A stretch of DNA of 64,000 bases, taken from contig CAYPET010000003.1 in NCBI GenBank assembly GCA_964409905.1, positions 62,001 to 126,000 on the forward strand, in the 5' to 3' direction. The notes under the pieces were generated by a model, which was not told the DNA's origin, did not search any database, and worked only from the letters and a program-made list of their open reading frames with translations. The first letter of the stretch is position 1. Each line of letters opens with the position of its first letter. Origin of the DNA: JAGNRR01 sp964409905 (lineage in GTDB: Bacteria > Bacteroidota > Bacteroidia > Chitinophagales > Chitinophagaceae). Below, one piece after another: positions 1-8,658 of the stretch. The position numbers were made by a program, and so were the translations under genes.

Positions 1-827
1 TAGCGTTTCCAGTTTTGCTTTAGGCCATTTTGAAAAGTAAAAAAGATAGGTACTATCAAAACCAACAAAAAAGAAAGAATCGTTTCTGTTCTAAATAAAA
101 GAGTTGCCAAATTTTGTTTCCATAGCGTAAACCGAAAAGATTGTTCGGCATGCAAGCTATCAATACCTGTCCTGAAATAAACCAACTGAAATAGAATGAA
201 AAAAGTGGTAACCATAAGGCTCGACCAAAAGAGAACTTTATGCTTATTGCTAGCCGCAATGTAAAAAATAGCAGGCAGAAAAAGCAGTGAGGTTTCTCTC
301 GCGAAAATAGCTAACAAAAATGTCAATGCAAATACATAAAAATTATTTTTCAATAAAAGCAAATAGCTCAGTAATAAGAATAGGTATTGCAATGGTTCGT
401 CATAAGTATAATTCGTGACAAAAAATGCAAAAAGTATAGAGTAGGAAACATAAAATACAATTACCGAAATCAACGATTCGCCTATCCGATATCCCAACTG
501 CCGGGCCAAAAAAAATAAAACAAAACCACATAGCCACAAGGCCAACCCATTAATCATCAAAAATGCCGCTCCGAGCTCAATCGAAAAAGTCGCCGCCAAC
601 CATTTTACAACTTTTGTTGTTAGCATTCTGCGTTTGAAGGTTGAGTGCGTATTGTGATAGTCAACAAACTCCTCTGCATAAGCATAGTTTATGCCTATTT
701 GTTGCGGTTCTTTGCTATAAGCATTGTAACTGCTTAGCATATTTCCCTTATCGATACCAAAATGAGTATACCCTAGGAGTAAAACCCCAAAAGTGCTGAT
801 AATTAATGCAAGTAATATAGTCTTCAT
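1..827 (-). CDS. Polytopic membrane protein, C-terminus cut by window edge
   Basis: An open frame begins at the ATG at 827-825 and is still open at base 1, so at least 275 residues are visible and the C-terminus lies outside the window. The protein starts with a hydrophobic segment (about residues 3-20), then a polar loop of about 60 residues with many Tyr and Asn, then five or six strongly hydrophobic stretches. One short segment reads FARETSLLFLP, an arrangement of Arg-Glu before a membrane helix that is common in GT-C-fold glycosyltransferases and related lipid-linked sugar enzymes. That assignment is only a resemblance; no catalytic Asp/Glu pair can be confirmed in the visible part. It is transcribed away from the CoA-binding gene at 1116, with about 290 bases between them. 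Confidence 0.7.
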   Translation of the reverse strand, partial: MKTILLALIISTFGVLLLGYTHFGIDKGNMLSSYNAYSKEPQQIGINYAYAEEFVDYHNTHSTFKRRMLTTKVVKWLAATFSIELGAAFLMINGLALWLCGFVLFFLARQLGYRIGESLISVIVFYVSYSILFAFFVTNYTYDEPLQYLFLLLSYLLLLKNNFYVFALTFLLAIFARETSLLFLPAIFYIAASNKHKVLFWSSLMVTTFFILFQLVYFRTGIDSLHAEQSFRFTLWKQNLATLLFRTETILSFLLVLIVPIFFTFQNGLKQNWKR

Positions 828-1072
828 GAATGCATAGGTTGCACAATGCCGTTGACAAAGCTAAGCTTTGAGATATAATAAATGTTGAACACTAATTCTT
901 GAGGTTATAAAAAAGAAATTACTTTAAATAATAACCGATTATACTACCGATAAATTCCTCACCAAACATTGGTATTCAGCAACTTATCATCCCTTCAGTG
1001 ATTGGCAAAAAAGGATTTCTTGTAATATTTCCGGATAAATTTTCCCCATGACTCTTTATGAAATTTTAAAAA

Positions 1073-1088
1073 TGGCACGCAATTTGTC
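1073..1088 (+). promoter_or_regulatory. Sigma-54-like -24/-12 promoter
   Basis: The sequence TGGCACG-CAAT-TTGTC matches the RpoN consensus TGGCACG-N4-TTGCW at all but the last core positions (GT instead of GC). The distance from the first G of the -24 GG to the -12 G is exactly 12 bases, as RpoN requires. It ends 27 bases before the ATG of the CoA-binding gene, which gives a plausible short leader. No enhancer-binding site was identified, and the imperfect -12 element lowers certainty. Confidence 0.4.
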
Positions 1089-1115
1089 TTAGAGTTGGAA
1101 ATTGAAAGTATTTTA

Positions 1116-1490
1116 ATGAAAGTCAAAAATTCTGTAGTTGTATTAGGCGCTTCCCCAAACCCGAATAGAACAAGTTATTTGGCAGCAAAATTATTAGCCC
1201 AGAAGGGATACAACGTAAAAGCATTTGGCAAACACGCCGGAAGTATTGATACGATTGCTATTTCTGATACTATCCCTATGAGTTTTAATCAAAATATAGA
1301 CGTTATCAGTATTTTTCTTAAGCCACATCAGCAAAAAGATTATTATACATACATACTAAATAGCAAGCCTAAAAGCATCATATTCAACCCAGGGTCCGAA
1401 AATCCCGAACTTGAAGCATTGGCAAAAATACACAGTATTAAAATCGTAAGTTGCTGTACCATTGCGCTTTCAGCGGTTGGCATGCTCTAG
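1116..1490 (+). CDS. CoA-binding domain protein (YccU-like, Rossmann fold)
   Basis: This is a small stand-alone CoA-binding domain of 124 residues. The N-terminus has a beta strand followed by a GASPNPNRTSY loop (about residues 11-21) that fits the nucleotide/CoA-binding turn of the CoA_binding_2 family, and a central IFNPGSENPEL segment is typical of it. Such single-domain proteins resemble the N-terminal domain of acetyl-CoA synthetases and succinyl-CoA ligases but lack the ligase domains, so their job is unknown; CoA binding or redox sensing is usually proposed. I chose the ATG at 1116 rather than an in-frame TTG at 1095 because ATG is the better start and the family begins right at this strand. 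A sigma-54-like element lies upstream. Confidence 0.75.
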   Translation: MKVKNSVVVLGASPNPNRTSYLAAKLLAQKGYNVKAFGKHAGSIDTIAISDTIPMSFNQNIDVISIFLKPHQQKDYYTYILNSKPKSIIFNPGSENPELEALAKIHSIKIVSCCTIALSAVGML

Positions 1491-1522
1491 TTTTACACAG
1501 TTGTTTTTAAGTTTTGATTTCG

Positions 1523-1549
1523 CCTAAAGTATTTTTTAAGTACTTTAGG
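1523..1549. promoter_or_regulatory. Stem-loop just before the YkuK-like start codon
   Basis: A perfect 9-base inverted repeat (CCTAAAGTA at 1523-1531 and TACTTTAGG at 1541-1549) encloses a 9-base loop. It sits between the stop of the CoA-binding gene and the GTG at 1557. No U-rich tail follows, so it is not a convincing intrinsic terminator; it could affect translation of the downstream gene or stabilise the upstream transcript. Confidence 0.35.
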
Positions 1550-1556
1550 GTCAGCA

Positions 1557-2033
1557 GTGAAAAGTTGGCGACATTTTAATGGTGAAGTTATCCATCATGA
1601 CATTTATGATGCCGTGGAAAAAGCCATCATCAAAGAAAAAGCAGACGGTCATAAATTGAAAGTTTGTATCGGCACAGACTCGCAACGAAAAGGCGAAGAA
1701 ACAGAGTACGCCACAGTTATCGTTTTTTTACGTGAAGGACGTGGTGGATTTATGTTTATTCATAACGAAAAAGACAATCGCCAAATATCAATAAAAGAAC
1801 GTATGCTATTAGAGGTAGCCAAAAGTATAGAAATTGCCTACCAACTATGTACTTTATTTAACCAATACGACGTGGACATGGAGGTACACGCCGATATCAA
1901 TACCAATCCGCAATTCAAAAGCAATGCGGCACTAAGCGAGGCTACGGGTTACATACTCGGTATGGGCTTTGCTTTCAAGGCAAAACCAGAAGCTTTTGCA
2001 AGTAGTAGCTGTGCCAATAAAATAGTAAATTAA
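1557..2033 (+). CDS. YkuK-family (DUF458) RNase H-like protein
   Basis: The 158-residue product matches the YkuK/DUF458 family, which has a ribonuclease H-like fold and no settled function. Visible signatures are the VCIGTDSQ strand-loop near residues 36-43, the VHADIN motif in the middle, and the C-terminal KPEAFASSSCANK stretch, which supply the conserved Asp residues of the presumed metal site. The start is a GTG; no better in-frame start lies close by, and a stem-loop ends eight bases upstream. It is followed within a few bases by a small lipoprotein gene on the same strand. Nuclease activity is inferred from the fold only. Confidence 0.75.
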   Translation: MKSWRHFNGEVIHHDIYDAVEKAIIKEKADGHKLKVCIGTDSQRKGEETEYATVIVFLREGRGGFMFIHNEKDNRQISIKERMLLEVAKSIEIAYQLCTLFNQYDVDMEVHADINTNPQFKSNAALSEATGYILGMGFAFKAKPEAFASSSCANKIVN

Positions 2034-2039
2034 TAACCC

Positions 2040-2216
2040 ATGAAAAATAAATTTATTCTTTGTAGCATACTTATCACCCTTATTATCTGCACTAGCTGCA
2101 ACACTTACCATTGGCAACGCAAAAGATATTATAACCCAGAGAGCAAAAAAAACTGGAACAATTACCATCACAAAAAAGCAAAGGATGCTCAAAAAGGCTC
2201 TTCAGAAGATAAATAG
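2040..2216 (+). CDS. Small lipoprotein, 58 residues
   Basis: A short frame opens six bases after the stop of the YkuK-like gene. It has a classic lipoprotein signal: positive start (MKNK), hydrophobic core, then ICTSC-N with the likely lipidated Cys at residue 20. The mature part is very basic and rich in Asn, Tyr, His and Lys. It shares the Cys-Asn-Thr-Tyr mature N-terminus with the next lipoprotein at 2316, suggesting related origin or shared export. No function can be assigned. Confidence 0.6.
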   Translation: MKNKFILCSILITLIICTSCNTYHWQRKRYYNPESKKNWNNYHHKKAKDAQKGSSEDK

Positions 2217-2315
2217 ATTCAAACAAGTGATAGCCATGTTACAGCAGTGTAGCATGCCAAAAGAGAAATAAATACATTATTTTTTATTATATTCATCACT
2301 AGATTTTTAGTTGTT

Positions 2316-2729
2316 ATGAAAAAGAGTATTGTTCTTCTTGTATGGTTTACCGCCATACTGCTTACCGGCAGTTCGTGTAATACCTATTATAGTTTGCGCA
2401 CCGCAAAAAATGTGCAACAATTGTCTTGCAACTCTTTCAACCAAAAAGTTGAACGATCACTTATCAGAAGTATCTCAACAGAAGTAATTAATAAAGGCTT
2501 AACCTCATATCAAGGAACGCCATTGTTAAATTCAACCTTGGGTTCAATGTTCAATACGCCTCAGAGTGAATCAGCCTTTAAAAAGCTGTTGACAAAAAAG
2601 TATTGAATTGATGATGATAATGTCAATGCCAACTTTGACAAACTCCAAACCTTGCGCGATGCAACCGCTTTTGTAGCCAAAAATGGCAAGCGCTTTGACT
2701 TTAATTCGTACTCCAATAAACTATTCTAA
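2316..2729 (+). pseudogene. Lipoprotein gene interrupted by an in-frame TGA
   Basis: The first part encodes 96 residues with a lipoprotein signal (TGSSC-N, Cys at residue 21) and ends at TGA 2604-2606. The same frame then stays open for another 40 codons, to a TAA at 2727-2729, and reads like ordinary coding sequence (IDDDNVNANFDKLQ then a basic, Phe-rich end). A single G-to-A change of a TGG Trp codon would explain the stop; the restored junction would read KKYWIDDD. Either this is a recent nonsense mutation, a sequencing error, or the protein really ends early. I do not recognise the family. The gene converges on engB. Confidence 0.55.
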
Positions 2730-2755
2730 TAATTAATTAGTTTTTTACAAAGGCT

Positions 2756-3361
2756 CTAAGACGATTGCTCGTTTATTAGCTCTTCCATAAAGGTCAGTAT
2801 GGCCTTATTTCCTTTTTTCTTAACCGAAGAAGTCAAAAAAGTCGGTGGCAATTCTTCCCAATACTCAAGTAAGGCTGATTGAAAGGCTTGAATATTCTGT
2901 TGCACTGCAGATTGTGTGCTTTTGTCCGATTTTGTAAAAACAATGGCAAAAGGCACTTGGCGCTCTCCCAAAGCATTGATAAAATCTAAATCAATTTTTT
3001 GCGGCTTATGCCGACTATCCACCAGAGCGAACAAACACCGCAAATTGGTACGTTCCTCCAGATAATCCCATATCATTTTATGAAAAGCATCCCGTTGCTT
3101 TTTTGAAACTTTGGCATAACCATATCCGGGCAAATCCACCCAAAATAGTTTACCCTTATTAATATCAAAATGATTAATCATTTGGGTTTTCCCTGGCGAA
3201 CCCGATGTTTTTGCTAATTCCTTTTGATTGGCCAACATGTTGATTAAACTAGATTTGCCTACATTACTCCTGCCAATAAAAGCAAACTCCGGCCTATCGC
3301 CAGTAGGACACAGTGCTACTCGGGGACTGCTAAGTAAGTATGTAGCTTGATGAATATCCAT
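2756..3361 (-). CDS. engB: Ribosome biogenesis GTPase EngB/YsxC
   Basis: EngB (YsxC/YihA) is an essential GTPase for late assembly of the large ribosomal subunit. With the start at 3361 the protein has 201 residues, the usual family length. The G motifs are in order: G1 GRSNVGKSS (30-38), the SGSPGKTQ switch region, G3 DLPGYG (75-80) and G4 TKSD (142-145). The frame stays open upstream to 3493, but that extension has no family counterpart, so the ATG giving MDIHQATYLLSS is preferred. It is divergent from ubiE and its stop converges on the interrupted lipoprotein gene. Confidence 0.93.
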   Translation of the reverse strand: MDIHQATYLLSSPRVALCPTGDRPEFAFIGRSNVGKSSLINMLANQKELAKTSGSPGKTQMINHFDINKGKLFWVDLPGYGYAKVSKKQRDAFHKMIWDYLEERTNLRCLFALVDSRHKPQKIDLDFINALGERQVPFAIVFTKSDKSTQSAVQQNIQAFQSALLEYWEELPPTFLTSSVKKKGNKAILTFMEELINEQSS

Positions 3362-3467
3362 CGATGAGTCATGCAAAATACTACTGATTTCAAGGAATAG
3401 AACCAACAGACTGATTTTTCTACTTTTTGTAAAACAAAAGTCATTTTGACATCTCCTAACATTTGGT

Positions 3468-3500
3468 TTTGGGAAATGAAATTTCAGGGCCATAACTTTG
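3468..3500 (+). promoter_or_regulatory. Bacteroidota-type promoter of ubiE/menG
   Basis: A -33 TTTG (3468-3471) is followed after 21 bases by a perfect -7 element TAacTTTG (3493-3500). The ATG of ubiE is at 3511, only ten bases after the -7 element, so the transcript should have a leader of about five bases or fewer. Confidence 0.55.
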
Positions 3501-3510
3501 ACATCCGATA

Positions 3511-4233
3511 ATGCAAGTAGTCCCTAATGCCACCTCGGCTGAAAGCAAAAAAAAACAAGTTGAGCATATGTTTGATGACATTGCTCCAAAGTATGACTTA
3601 TTAAACCGTATACTGTCACTAAGAATCGATACGATCTGGCGCAAACAAGTGCGTAAACTATTAGCACCCCACCGCCCTTCAATTATTTTGGATGTCGCTA
3701 CAGGGACAGGTGATTTAGCCATAGAACTTGCAAAACTGCACCCGAAGCAAATTGTAGGCATCGATATATCCGCACAAATGATATCCTTTGGCAATAAAAA
3801 ATTAAAGTCCAAAAACATGGATACGATTATCCAATTACGCAAAGGAGATAGCGAAAATATTGAATTTGATCTAGATACTTTTGATGCTGCAACCGTAGCT
3901 TTTGGTGTGCGGAATTTTGAAAATTTAGAAAAAGGCCTTTCCGAAATACAGCGCGTATTGAAACCAGGAGGAGCATTTATTATTTTAGAATTTTCAAAAG
4001 TTAAACATTTTCCAATCAAACAATTGTATAATTTCTACTTCCGTTATATCACTCCTACAATAGGAAAACTATTGAGTAAAAACAAAGAAGCCTATACTTA
4101 CTTGCCAAATAGTGTGGCTGTTTTTCCGGAAGGTGAGGAAATGTGTTTAATTTTAGAAAAAATAGGATTTAAAGAGGTCGTATGCAAAAGCCTAACATTT
4201 GGAGTAGCCAGTATCTATTACTGCAAAAAATAG
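3511..4233 (+). CDS. ubiE: Demethylmenaquinone methyltransferase (UbiE/MenG)
   Basis: This class I SAM-dependent methyltransferase makes menaquinone from demethylmenaquinone in the last step of the pathway. The 240-residue product has the UbiE signature MFDDIAPKYDLLN near the N-terminus, the SAM-binding motif I ILDVATGTGDLA (59-70), and the AFGVRNFEN and LKPGGAFIILEFSK motifs of post-I and motif III regions. Length and motifs are normal. Its 3' end overlaps porT by 52 bases. In Bacteroidota, which respire with menaquinone, the MenG role is expected. Confidence 0.93.
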   Translation: MQVVPNATSAESKKKQVEHMFDDIAPKYDLLNRILSLRIDTIWRKQVRKLLAPHRPSIILDVATGTGDLAIELAKLHPKQIVGIDISAQMISFGNKKLKSKNMDTIIQLRKGDSENIEFDLDTFDAATVAFGVRNFENLEKGLSEIQRVLKPGGAFIILEFSKVKHFPIKQLYNFYFRYITPTIGKLLSKNKEAYTYLPNSVAVFPEGEEMCLILEKIGFKEVVCKSLTFGVASIYYCKK

Positions 4234-4937
4234 CAATACTTGCCGTGCTATCTTGTTTTATAGGGGTGCATCATCTCTATGCTCAAGGTGAAAATATGAA
4301 TAATCGTGAGCATGACTCAAAGAAGTTCTATTTTGGTATTACCATAGGATTCAACTCTTCATCGTATAAAATAAATCATGACAAATGGTTTATTGACTAC
4401 GACAGCATTAAGGAAATAACCCCACTTTGGAAACCCGGTATTCAATTAGGCATTATGGGTAATATGCGTTTAAGTAGTTTTATTGATGTGCGCACTATAC
4501 CTTCATTTGTGCTTCGTGAAAAATCCGTACGGTTTACACTAAATGACATCAATAACCCCGGCCAAGATTCATTGGTTAACAGTGCATTTGAGTCCATACT
4601 ATTTCATTGGCCTTTCGAGTTCAAATTTAAAAGTGATAGACAGAACAACTTCAGATTTTATGCTTTGCTGGGCGGAAAAGTTGATTATGATTTCAATTCT
4701 GCAGCTAACAGAAGGCGGCAAGAAGATTTACTGCATGTAAAACCTTTTGACTATGGCGCTAGTGCTGGTTTAGGATTTGAATTTTATTTTCCCAATTTTA
4801 TTTTGGCACCTGAAATTAAATTTTCTCAAGGACTACGCAATATTTTGGATCGGCAGGATGGTGACTTGCAGACGGTACGGGCGATTGAAACACTAAACAC
4901 TCGTATGGTGATTTTTAGCTTGCATATACAAGGATAA
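4182..4937 (+). CDS. porT: PorT-like outer-membrane protein (type IX secretion)
   Basis: The protein has 251 residues, a signal peptide (hydrophobic stretch about 17-33, likely cut after LYA), and then alternating strands of a small outer-membrane barrel (FYFGITIGFNSS, FRFYALLGGKVDY, FDYGASAGLGFEFYF). PorT is an accessory outer-membrane protein needed for type IX secretion and gliding in Porphyromonas and Flavobacterium; the menG-porT neighbourhood is, to my knowledge, recurrent in Bacteroidota, which strengthens the call. The start lies 52 bases inside ubiE in another frame; later starts would delete the signal peptide. Two genes with T9SS sorting tails elsewhere in this window are potential clients. 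Confidence 0.75.
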   Translation: MQKPNIWSSQYLLLQKIAILAVLSCFIGVHHLYAQGENMNNREHDSKKFYFGITIGFNSSSYKINHDKWFIDYDSIKEITPLWKPGIQLGIMGNMRLSSFIDVRTIPSFVLREKSVRFTLNDINNPGQDSLVNSAFESILFHWPFEFKFKSDRQNNFRFYALLGGKVDYDFNSAANRRRQEDLLHVKPFDYGASAGLGFEFYFPNFILAPEIKFSQGLRNILDRQDGDLQTVRAIETLNTRMVIFSLHIQG

Positions 4938-5045
4938 CGCCGTTTCTTTCAACCCATTCCACGGAAAGTCGGACAATCTTGTATGCTTATAAAATTAATC
5001 CTTTTTACTTGAGAAACAGATTGAATAGTTAACAAATAACCATAC

Positions 5046-5084
5046 TATAGAAAACGCCTCCAGCAAGTGGAGGCGTTTTCTATA
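5046..5084. terminator. Strong bidirectional hairpin terminator
   Basis: A perfect 17-base-pair inverted repeat (5046-5062 and 5068-5084) with the 5-base loop GCAAG. The stem base carries A-tracts on one side and T-tracts on the other, so it can work in both directions, for porT (+) and for the dcw operon ending at ftsZ (-). Confidence 0.85.
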
Positions 5085-5102
5085 CCATAAATCTAAAATC
5101 AA

Positions 5103-7022
5103 TTAATCAGGATAATCACCATTTAAAAAGTTATTCAAGGTGCTAAAGTTGCTATCCAAATTATTACGTCGATCAGTTATTTGGGTTCCCGAAATATGCT
5201 CATCCTCAGAACTCGGATGATCATCTAATTGAATATTATTTCGTTGATAGGAAGGAATTTCTTCATCTTCTTGCTGTTCTTCCGGCTGATTTACATTAAA
5301 ACTTAACGAACGTAAACGAGCAGCCCGCTCATCAAATGCTCTTTTCTGCAATTCAAAATTAGCCTCCTGTTCCAATTCATATTCAGTTAGTACGCGGTTG
5401 CCTTTCTTACGTGGTAACGTTATTCCTTTAATTGTTACAAATTCAGGCTCATGATTAATTTCTTGATTTGTGGGTTCATTCACAACTTCTTGAATATACT
5501 CAGTTGTATTTTGAACACTGCCCAAATCATTATTTGTCACCTCAAAAATAATTTCCTGAGATGGCAACTCATCATCGGCTTTCTCTATCAATTGAAAATT
5601 ATTTGCTTCAATTTCCGCTGATACTATTTCTTGTTCAGGCGCTATAGCTTCAGGAGCAACAACATGCTCAGACTCGCCTTCTAGGTGCCCTTCATCAATG
5701 GGCAATGTATCTATCATTTCCTCCAATAACGGTTCAATGGTCAAAGCTTCGGCATAAAAGTCATCAGCAGTTAAATGTATAATTTCTCGTTCCAATGGTT
5801 TTTCTTCGCGCACCTTACCTAAACCTTGCGATAGCGCGTGCACCGCAGGCGGTGCCGAATCTTCAATAGTATGAATGGTGGGTGTCATATCATGCACTTC
5901 GTGAAATGATTGTAAACTATCCTTTACCGCTGCCTTGGCTGATACCCAAGAGTCGCTACTGCCTGATATTTTTTCAGTTGCGGTGCCGTTTTCGCTAAGT
6001 GATACTACCACCCTGTTTTTAGCGGCGTGTACATCTTCGAATGAAGTTTTCGGATCATTTGTTTCAAAACCGGTTGCAATCACGGTGATGCTAATTTCCT
6101 CACCAAGCTCATCATCATAGCCCATACCCAGTATCAAATCACAATCTTCTCCTGCTTGGTCTTGGACATAGGCTTGAATCATCTCCATCTCGTCAAGCGT
6201 ATGTTCATGTTGCCCGCGCGATGAATTTACATTTAATAATATCCATTGTGCACCTTTGATATCGCGGTCATTAAGTAGTGGTGAACTTAATGCTTCTTGT
6301 ACAGCTTCGGCCGCACGATTTTCACCACTGGCGCGTGCACTGCCCAATATAGCAGAGCCCCCATCCCGCATAACAGTACAAACATCTGCAAAGTCTACCA
6401 CGATATGTCCTTTGGAAGAGATAACATCAGTTATGCATTTTGCTGCAGTAGCTAAGATGTCATCTGCTTTGGCAAATGCTTCAGAGATGGCTACATTACC
6501 AAAATGTTGCCTTACTTTATCATTTGATATTACCAATAGCGTGTCCACATTTTGTTGCAACTCTCTTATCCCCTCCTCGGCATATAACTTACGTTTTCTA
6601 CCTTCATAAGAAAATGGTGTGGTAACAATACCGACAGTTAGCGCACCCATATCTTTAGCTATTTTAGCTACAATGGGTGCAGCACCCGTGCCTGTACCAC
6701 CGCCCATACCGGCTGTTACAAATACCATTTGGGTATTTTCGCCAAAGGCCTTTTTGATTTCGTCAATGCTTTCTTGGCTAGCCTCGCGACCAACCTCAGG
6801 TTTCGCACCGGCCCCTAGGCCTTGGGTAAGCGTAGGGCCCAACTGCACTTTGGTAGGTACAGGGCTCTGGCTCAAGGCTTTCATATCAGTATTGCATAAT
6901 ATAAAATCGACATCGTCTATGCCGAGATTATACATATGGTTGACGGCATTTCCGCCGCCGCCACCAACACCAATAACCTTAATAATACTTTCGTTGTTTT
7001 GTGGTAATTCAAATTCGATCAT
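5103..7022 (-). CDS. ftsZ: Cell division protein FtsZ with long C-terminal extension
   Basis: FtsZ is the tubulin-like GTPase that forms the division ring. The 639-residue protein starts with MIEFELPQNN and carries the glycine-rich VIGVGGGGGNAVNHM nucleotide loop (about 17-30) and the tubulin signature GGGTGTG (107-113). The conserved GTPase and C-terminal domains end near residue 320. The remaining 320 residues are acidic, low-complexity and rich in Glu, Ser and Asn, about three times longer than the linker of E. coli FtsZ; long tails are usual in Bacteroidota. The far end (NFSTLNNFLNGDYPD) may be the conserved partner-binding peptide. It is the last gene of the dcw cluster, 41 bases after ftsA. 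Confidence 0.97.
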   Translation of the reverse strand: MIEFELPQNNESIIKVIGVGGGGGNAVNHMYNLGIDDVDFILCNTDMKALSQSPVPTKVQLGPTLTQGLGAGAKPEVGREASQESIDEIKKAFGENTQMVFVTAGMGGGTGTGAAPIVAKIAKDMGALTVGIVTTPFSYEGRKRKLYAEEGIRELQQNVDTLLVISNDKVRQHFGNVAISEAFAKADDILATAAKCITDVISSKGHIVVDFADVCTVMRDGGSAILGSARASGENRAAEAVQEALSSPLLNDRDIKGAQWILLNVNSSRGQHEHTLDEMEMIQAYVQDQAGEDCDLILGMGYDDELGEEISITVIATGFETNDPKTSFEDVHAAKNRVVVSLSENGTATEKISGSSDSWVSAKAAVKDSLQSFHEVHDMTPTIHTIEDSAPPAVHALSQGLGKVREEKPLEREIIHLTADDFYAEALTIEPLLEEMIDTLPIDEGHLEGESEHVVAPEAIAPEQEIVSAEIEANNFQLIEKADDELPSQEIIFEVTNNDLGSVQNTTEYIQEVVNEPTNQEINHEPEFVTIKGITLPRKKGNRVLTEYELEQEANFELQKRAFDERAARLRSLSFNVNQPEEQQEDEEIPSYQRNNIQLDDHPSSEDEHISGTQITDRRNNLDSNFSTLNNFLNGDYPD

Positions 7023-7063
7023 GATTTATGGATTTTTGTTTGTTAAATTTTATGGGTTAGTTA

Positions 7064-8647
7064 CTATTTTAATTCTTGATCATCTTGATCATCAAATATT
7101 TGCATGATGTTTTTATTTATTGTCCCGAAAATTCGCCTCAAGGTACTTTCTCTATTCGGCTTCCTTTTCTTCGTTTCAGACTCTTCAGTTGTCATATCTT
7201 CTGAAATAGGATAGAATGGATTGCTATCGTTTTGTAGTTCATTTTTATCCTGGCTTACAGTGAACAACATATCATTTGCTTGTTCTTCTTCAGTATGATT
7301 ACTAATTTCATCAGATGTTTGAATCGTACTAGTAGGAAAAAGTGTAGCTAATTGATTTGAAACAGACTCATCATTTTCTGCAATTCCCGTGCTGGTATTT
7401 TCAAAACTTTCTTCATAAAGCGTATTGGCAGTATGGTTGGCAAAACGATTATTTTCAATATCATCATAGCCGCGCAGTATCAAACCGATACAAGTAGCAA
7501 ACATTGGCTGATTAAGTTGATCAGCTACCGCACCTGATATATGCTGACCTGGATAACCTATTCGCGCGGGCATACCAAGCTTATATTCGTTTAATTGTTT
7601 TAGATGCTTTAATTGTGAGCCACCACCTGTAAGAATCACCCCACCATGCAGTTTATCTTCCAGGTTCAATTGACGCAAATTATGTAATACGCGATCTAAA
7701 ATTTCTTCCATTCTTGCCTGGATAATTTTGGCAAGGTTCTTTGCTGAAATCTCTTTTGGTTTATGTCCTCGTATGCTGGGTATGGAAATGAAAGTATTGC
7801 TGCTCACTTCGTCTGCCAGCGCTACTCCATATTGTTTTTTCATGAGTTCCGCTTGCGACTTCAATACACCTAAACCACTTTTGATATCTTGGGTGATATT
7901 GACCCCTGCGCGAGGTATTACTGCAGTATGTTTGATAATACCATCATGAAACACTGCCAAGTCAGTTGTCCCACCACCAATGTCAATAATGGCTACACCC
8001 ATCTCAATATCTTCAGGACTCATTACCGCAGCGGCTGAGGCTAAAGGTTGTAGTTCAAAATCTTTTATCACCAATGCTGATCTGGTAACAGCACGATTGA
8101 TATTTTTTATGGCATCCTTATCTGCTGTTATGATATGGAAATTGGCTCGCAGATTATTCGCACTCATGCCAACCACTTCTTCACGCAAAAAAGGTCCGTG
8201 GCTATCTATCATAAATTCTTGCGGTATAACATCAATTATTTGATCACCGGGATGGATAGCTGTTTTGAATTGCTCTTTAATCAAGAGTTCAACATCTTTG
8301 TTTGAGACTACTTCATCCTCATTCTGAATAACGCGCTTGCCTTGTGTTTGAATGCTTTTTATATGATGACCAGCTACTCCAACATAAACCTCTTTAATTT
8401 CAAGATATGGGTTACGTTCATGGCAATCTTGCAAGGCTGCTTCAATACATTTGTTGCACTCCTCAATGTTGAGGACCATGCCATGATTTACACCACTGCT
8501 ATTGCTAAATCCATGGCCGAGAATTTCGATTTTATTAAATTCATTTTTACGGCCTGCAATGGCAACAATTTTTGTTGTGCCTATATCAAGACCAACGATG
8601 ATTGGGTTCAGATTCTTGTTATTTGATTGCATGTGTTCTGTGTTCAT
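7064..8647 (-). CDS. ftsA: Cell division protein FtsA
   Basis: FtsA is the actin-like ATPase that tethers FtsZ to the membrane and recruits the septal machinery. The 527-residue product has the phosphate-1 motif VGLDIGTTKIVAIAG near residue 18, a SHS2 subdomain, phosphate-2 IIDIGGGTTDLAVF (about 222) and the adenosine motif GGVILTGGGSQL. After about residue 400 there is an acidic linker of roughly 90 residues, then a basic, amphipathic end (KKRKPNREST then IFGTINKNIMQIF) that fits the membrane-targeting helix. It is longer than E. coli FtsA (420 residues) because of that linker. It sits 11 bases after ftsQ. Confidence 0.96.
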   Translation of the reverse strand: MNTEHMQSNNKNLNPIIVGLDIGTTKIVAIAGRKNEFNKIEILGHGFSNSSGVNHGMVLNIEECNKCIEAALQDCHERNPYLEIKEVYVGVAGHHIKSIQTQGKRVIQNEDEVVSNKDVELLIKEQFKTAIHPGDQIIDVIPQEFMIDSHGPFLREEVVGMSANNLRANFHIITADKDAIKNINRAVTRSALVIKDFELQPLASAAAVMSPEDIEMGVAIIDIGGGTTDLAVFHDGIIKHTAVIPRAGVNITQDIKSGLGVLKSQAELMKKQYGVALADEVSSNTFISIPSIRGHKPKEISAKNLAKIIQARMEEILDRVLHNLRQLNLEDKLHGGVILTGGGSQLKHLKQLNEYKLGMPARIGYPGQHISGAVADQLNQPMFATCIGLILRGYDDIENNRFANHTANTLYEESFENTSTGIAENDESVSNQLATLFPTSTIQTSDEISNHTEEEQANDMLFTVSQDKNELQNDSNPFYPISEDMTTEESETKKRKPNRESTLRRIFGTINKNIMQIFDDQDDQELK

Positions 8648-8658
8648 TATTGTGGTTC

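Noticed and set aside
3362..3493. Extended N-terminus of EngB from an upstream start at 3493
   Set aside because: The extra 44 residues have no family counterpart and would run through the ubiE/engB promoter spacer; the ATG at 3361 gives the normal length.
6256..7107. Long plus-strand frames opposite ftsZ
   Set aside because: Shadows of the ftsZ coding strand; hydrophobic and Pro/Ser-rich composition typical of antisense frames.
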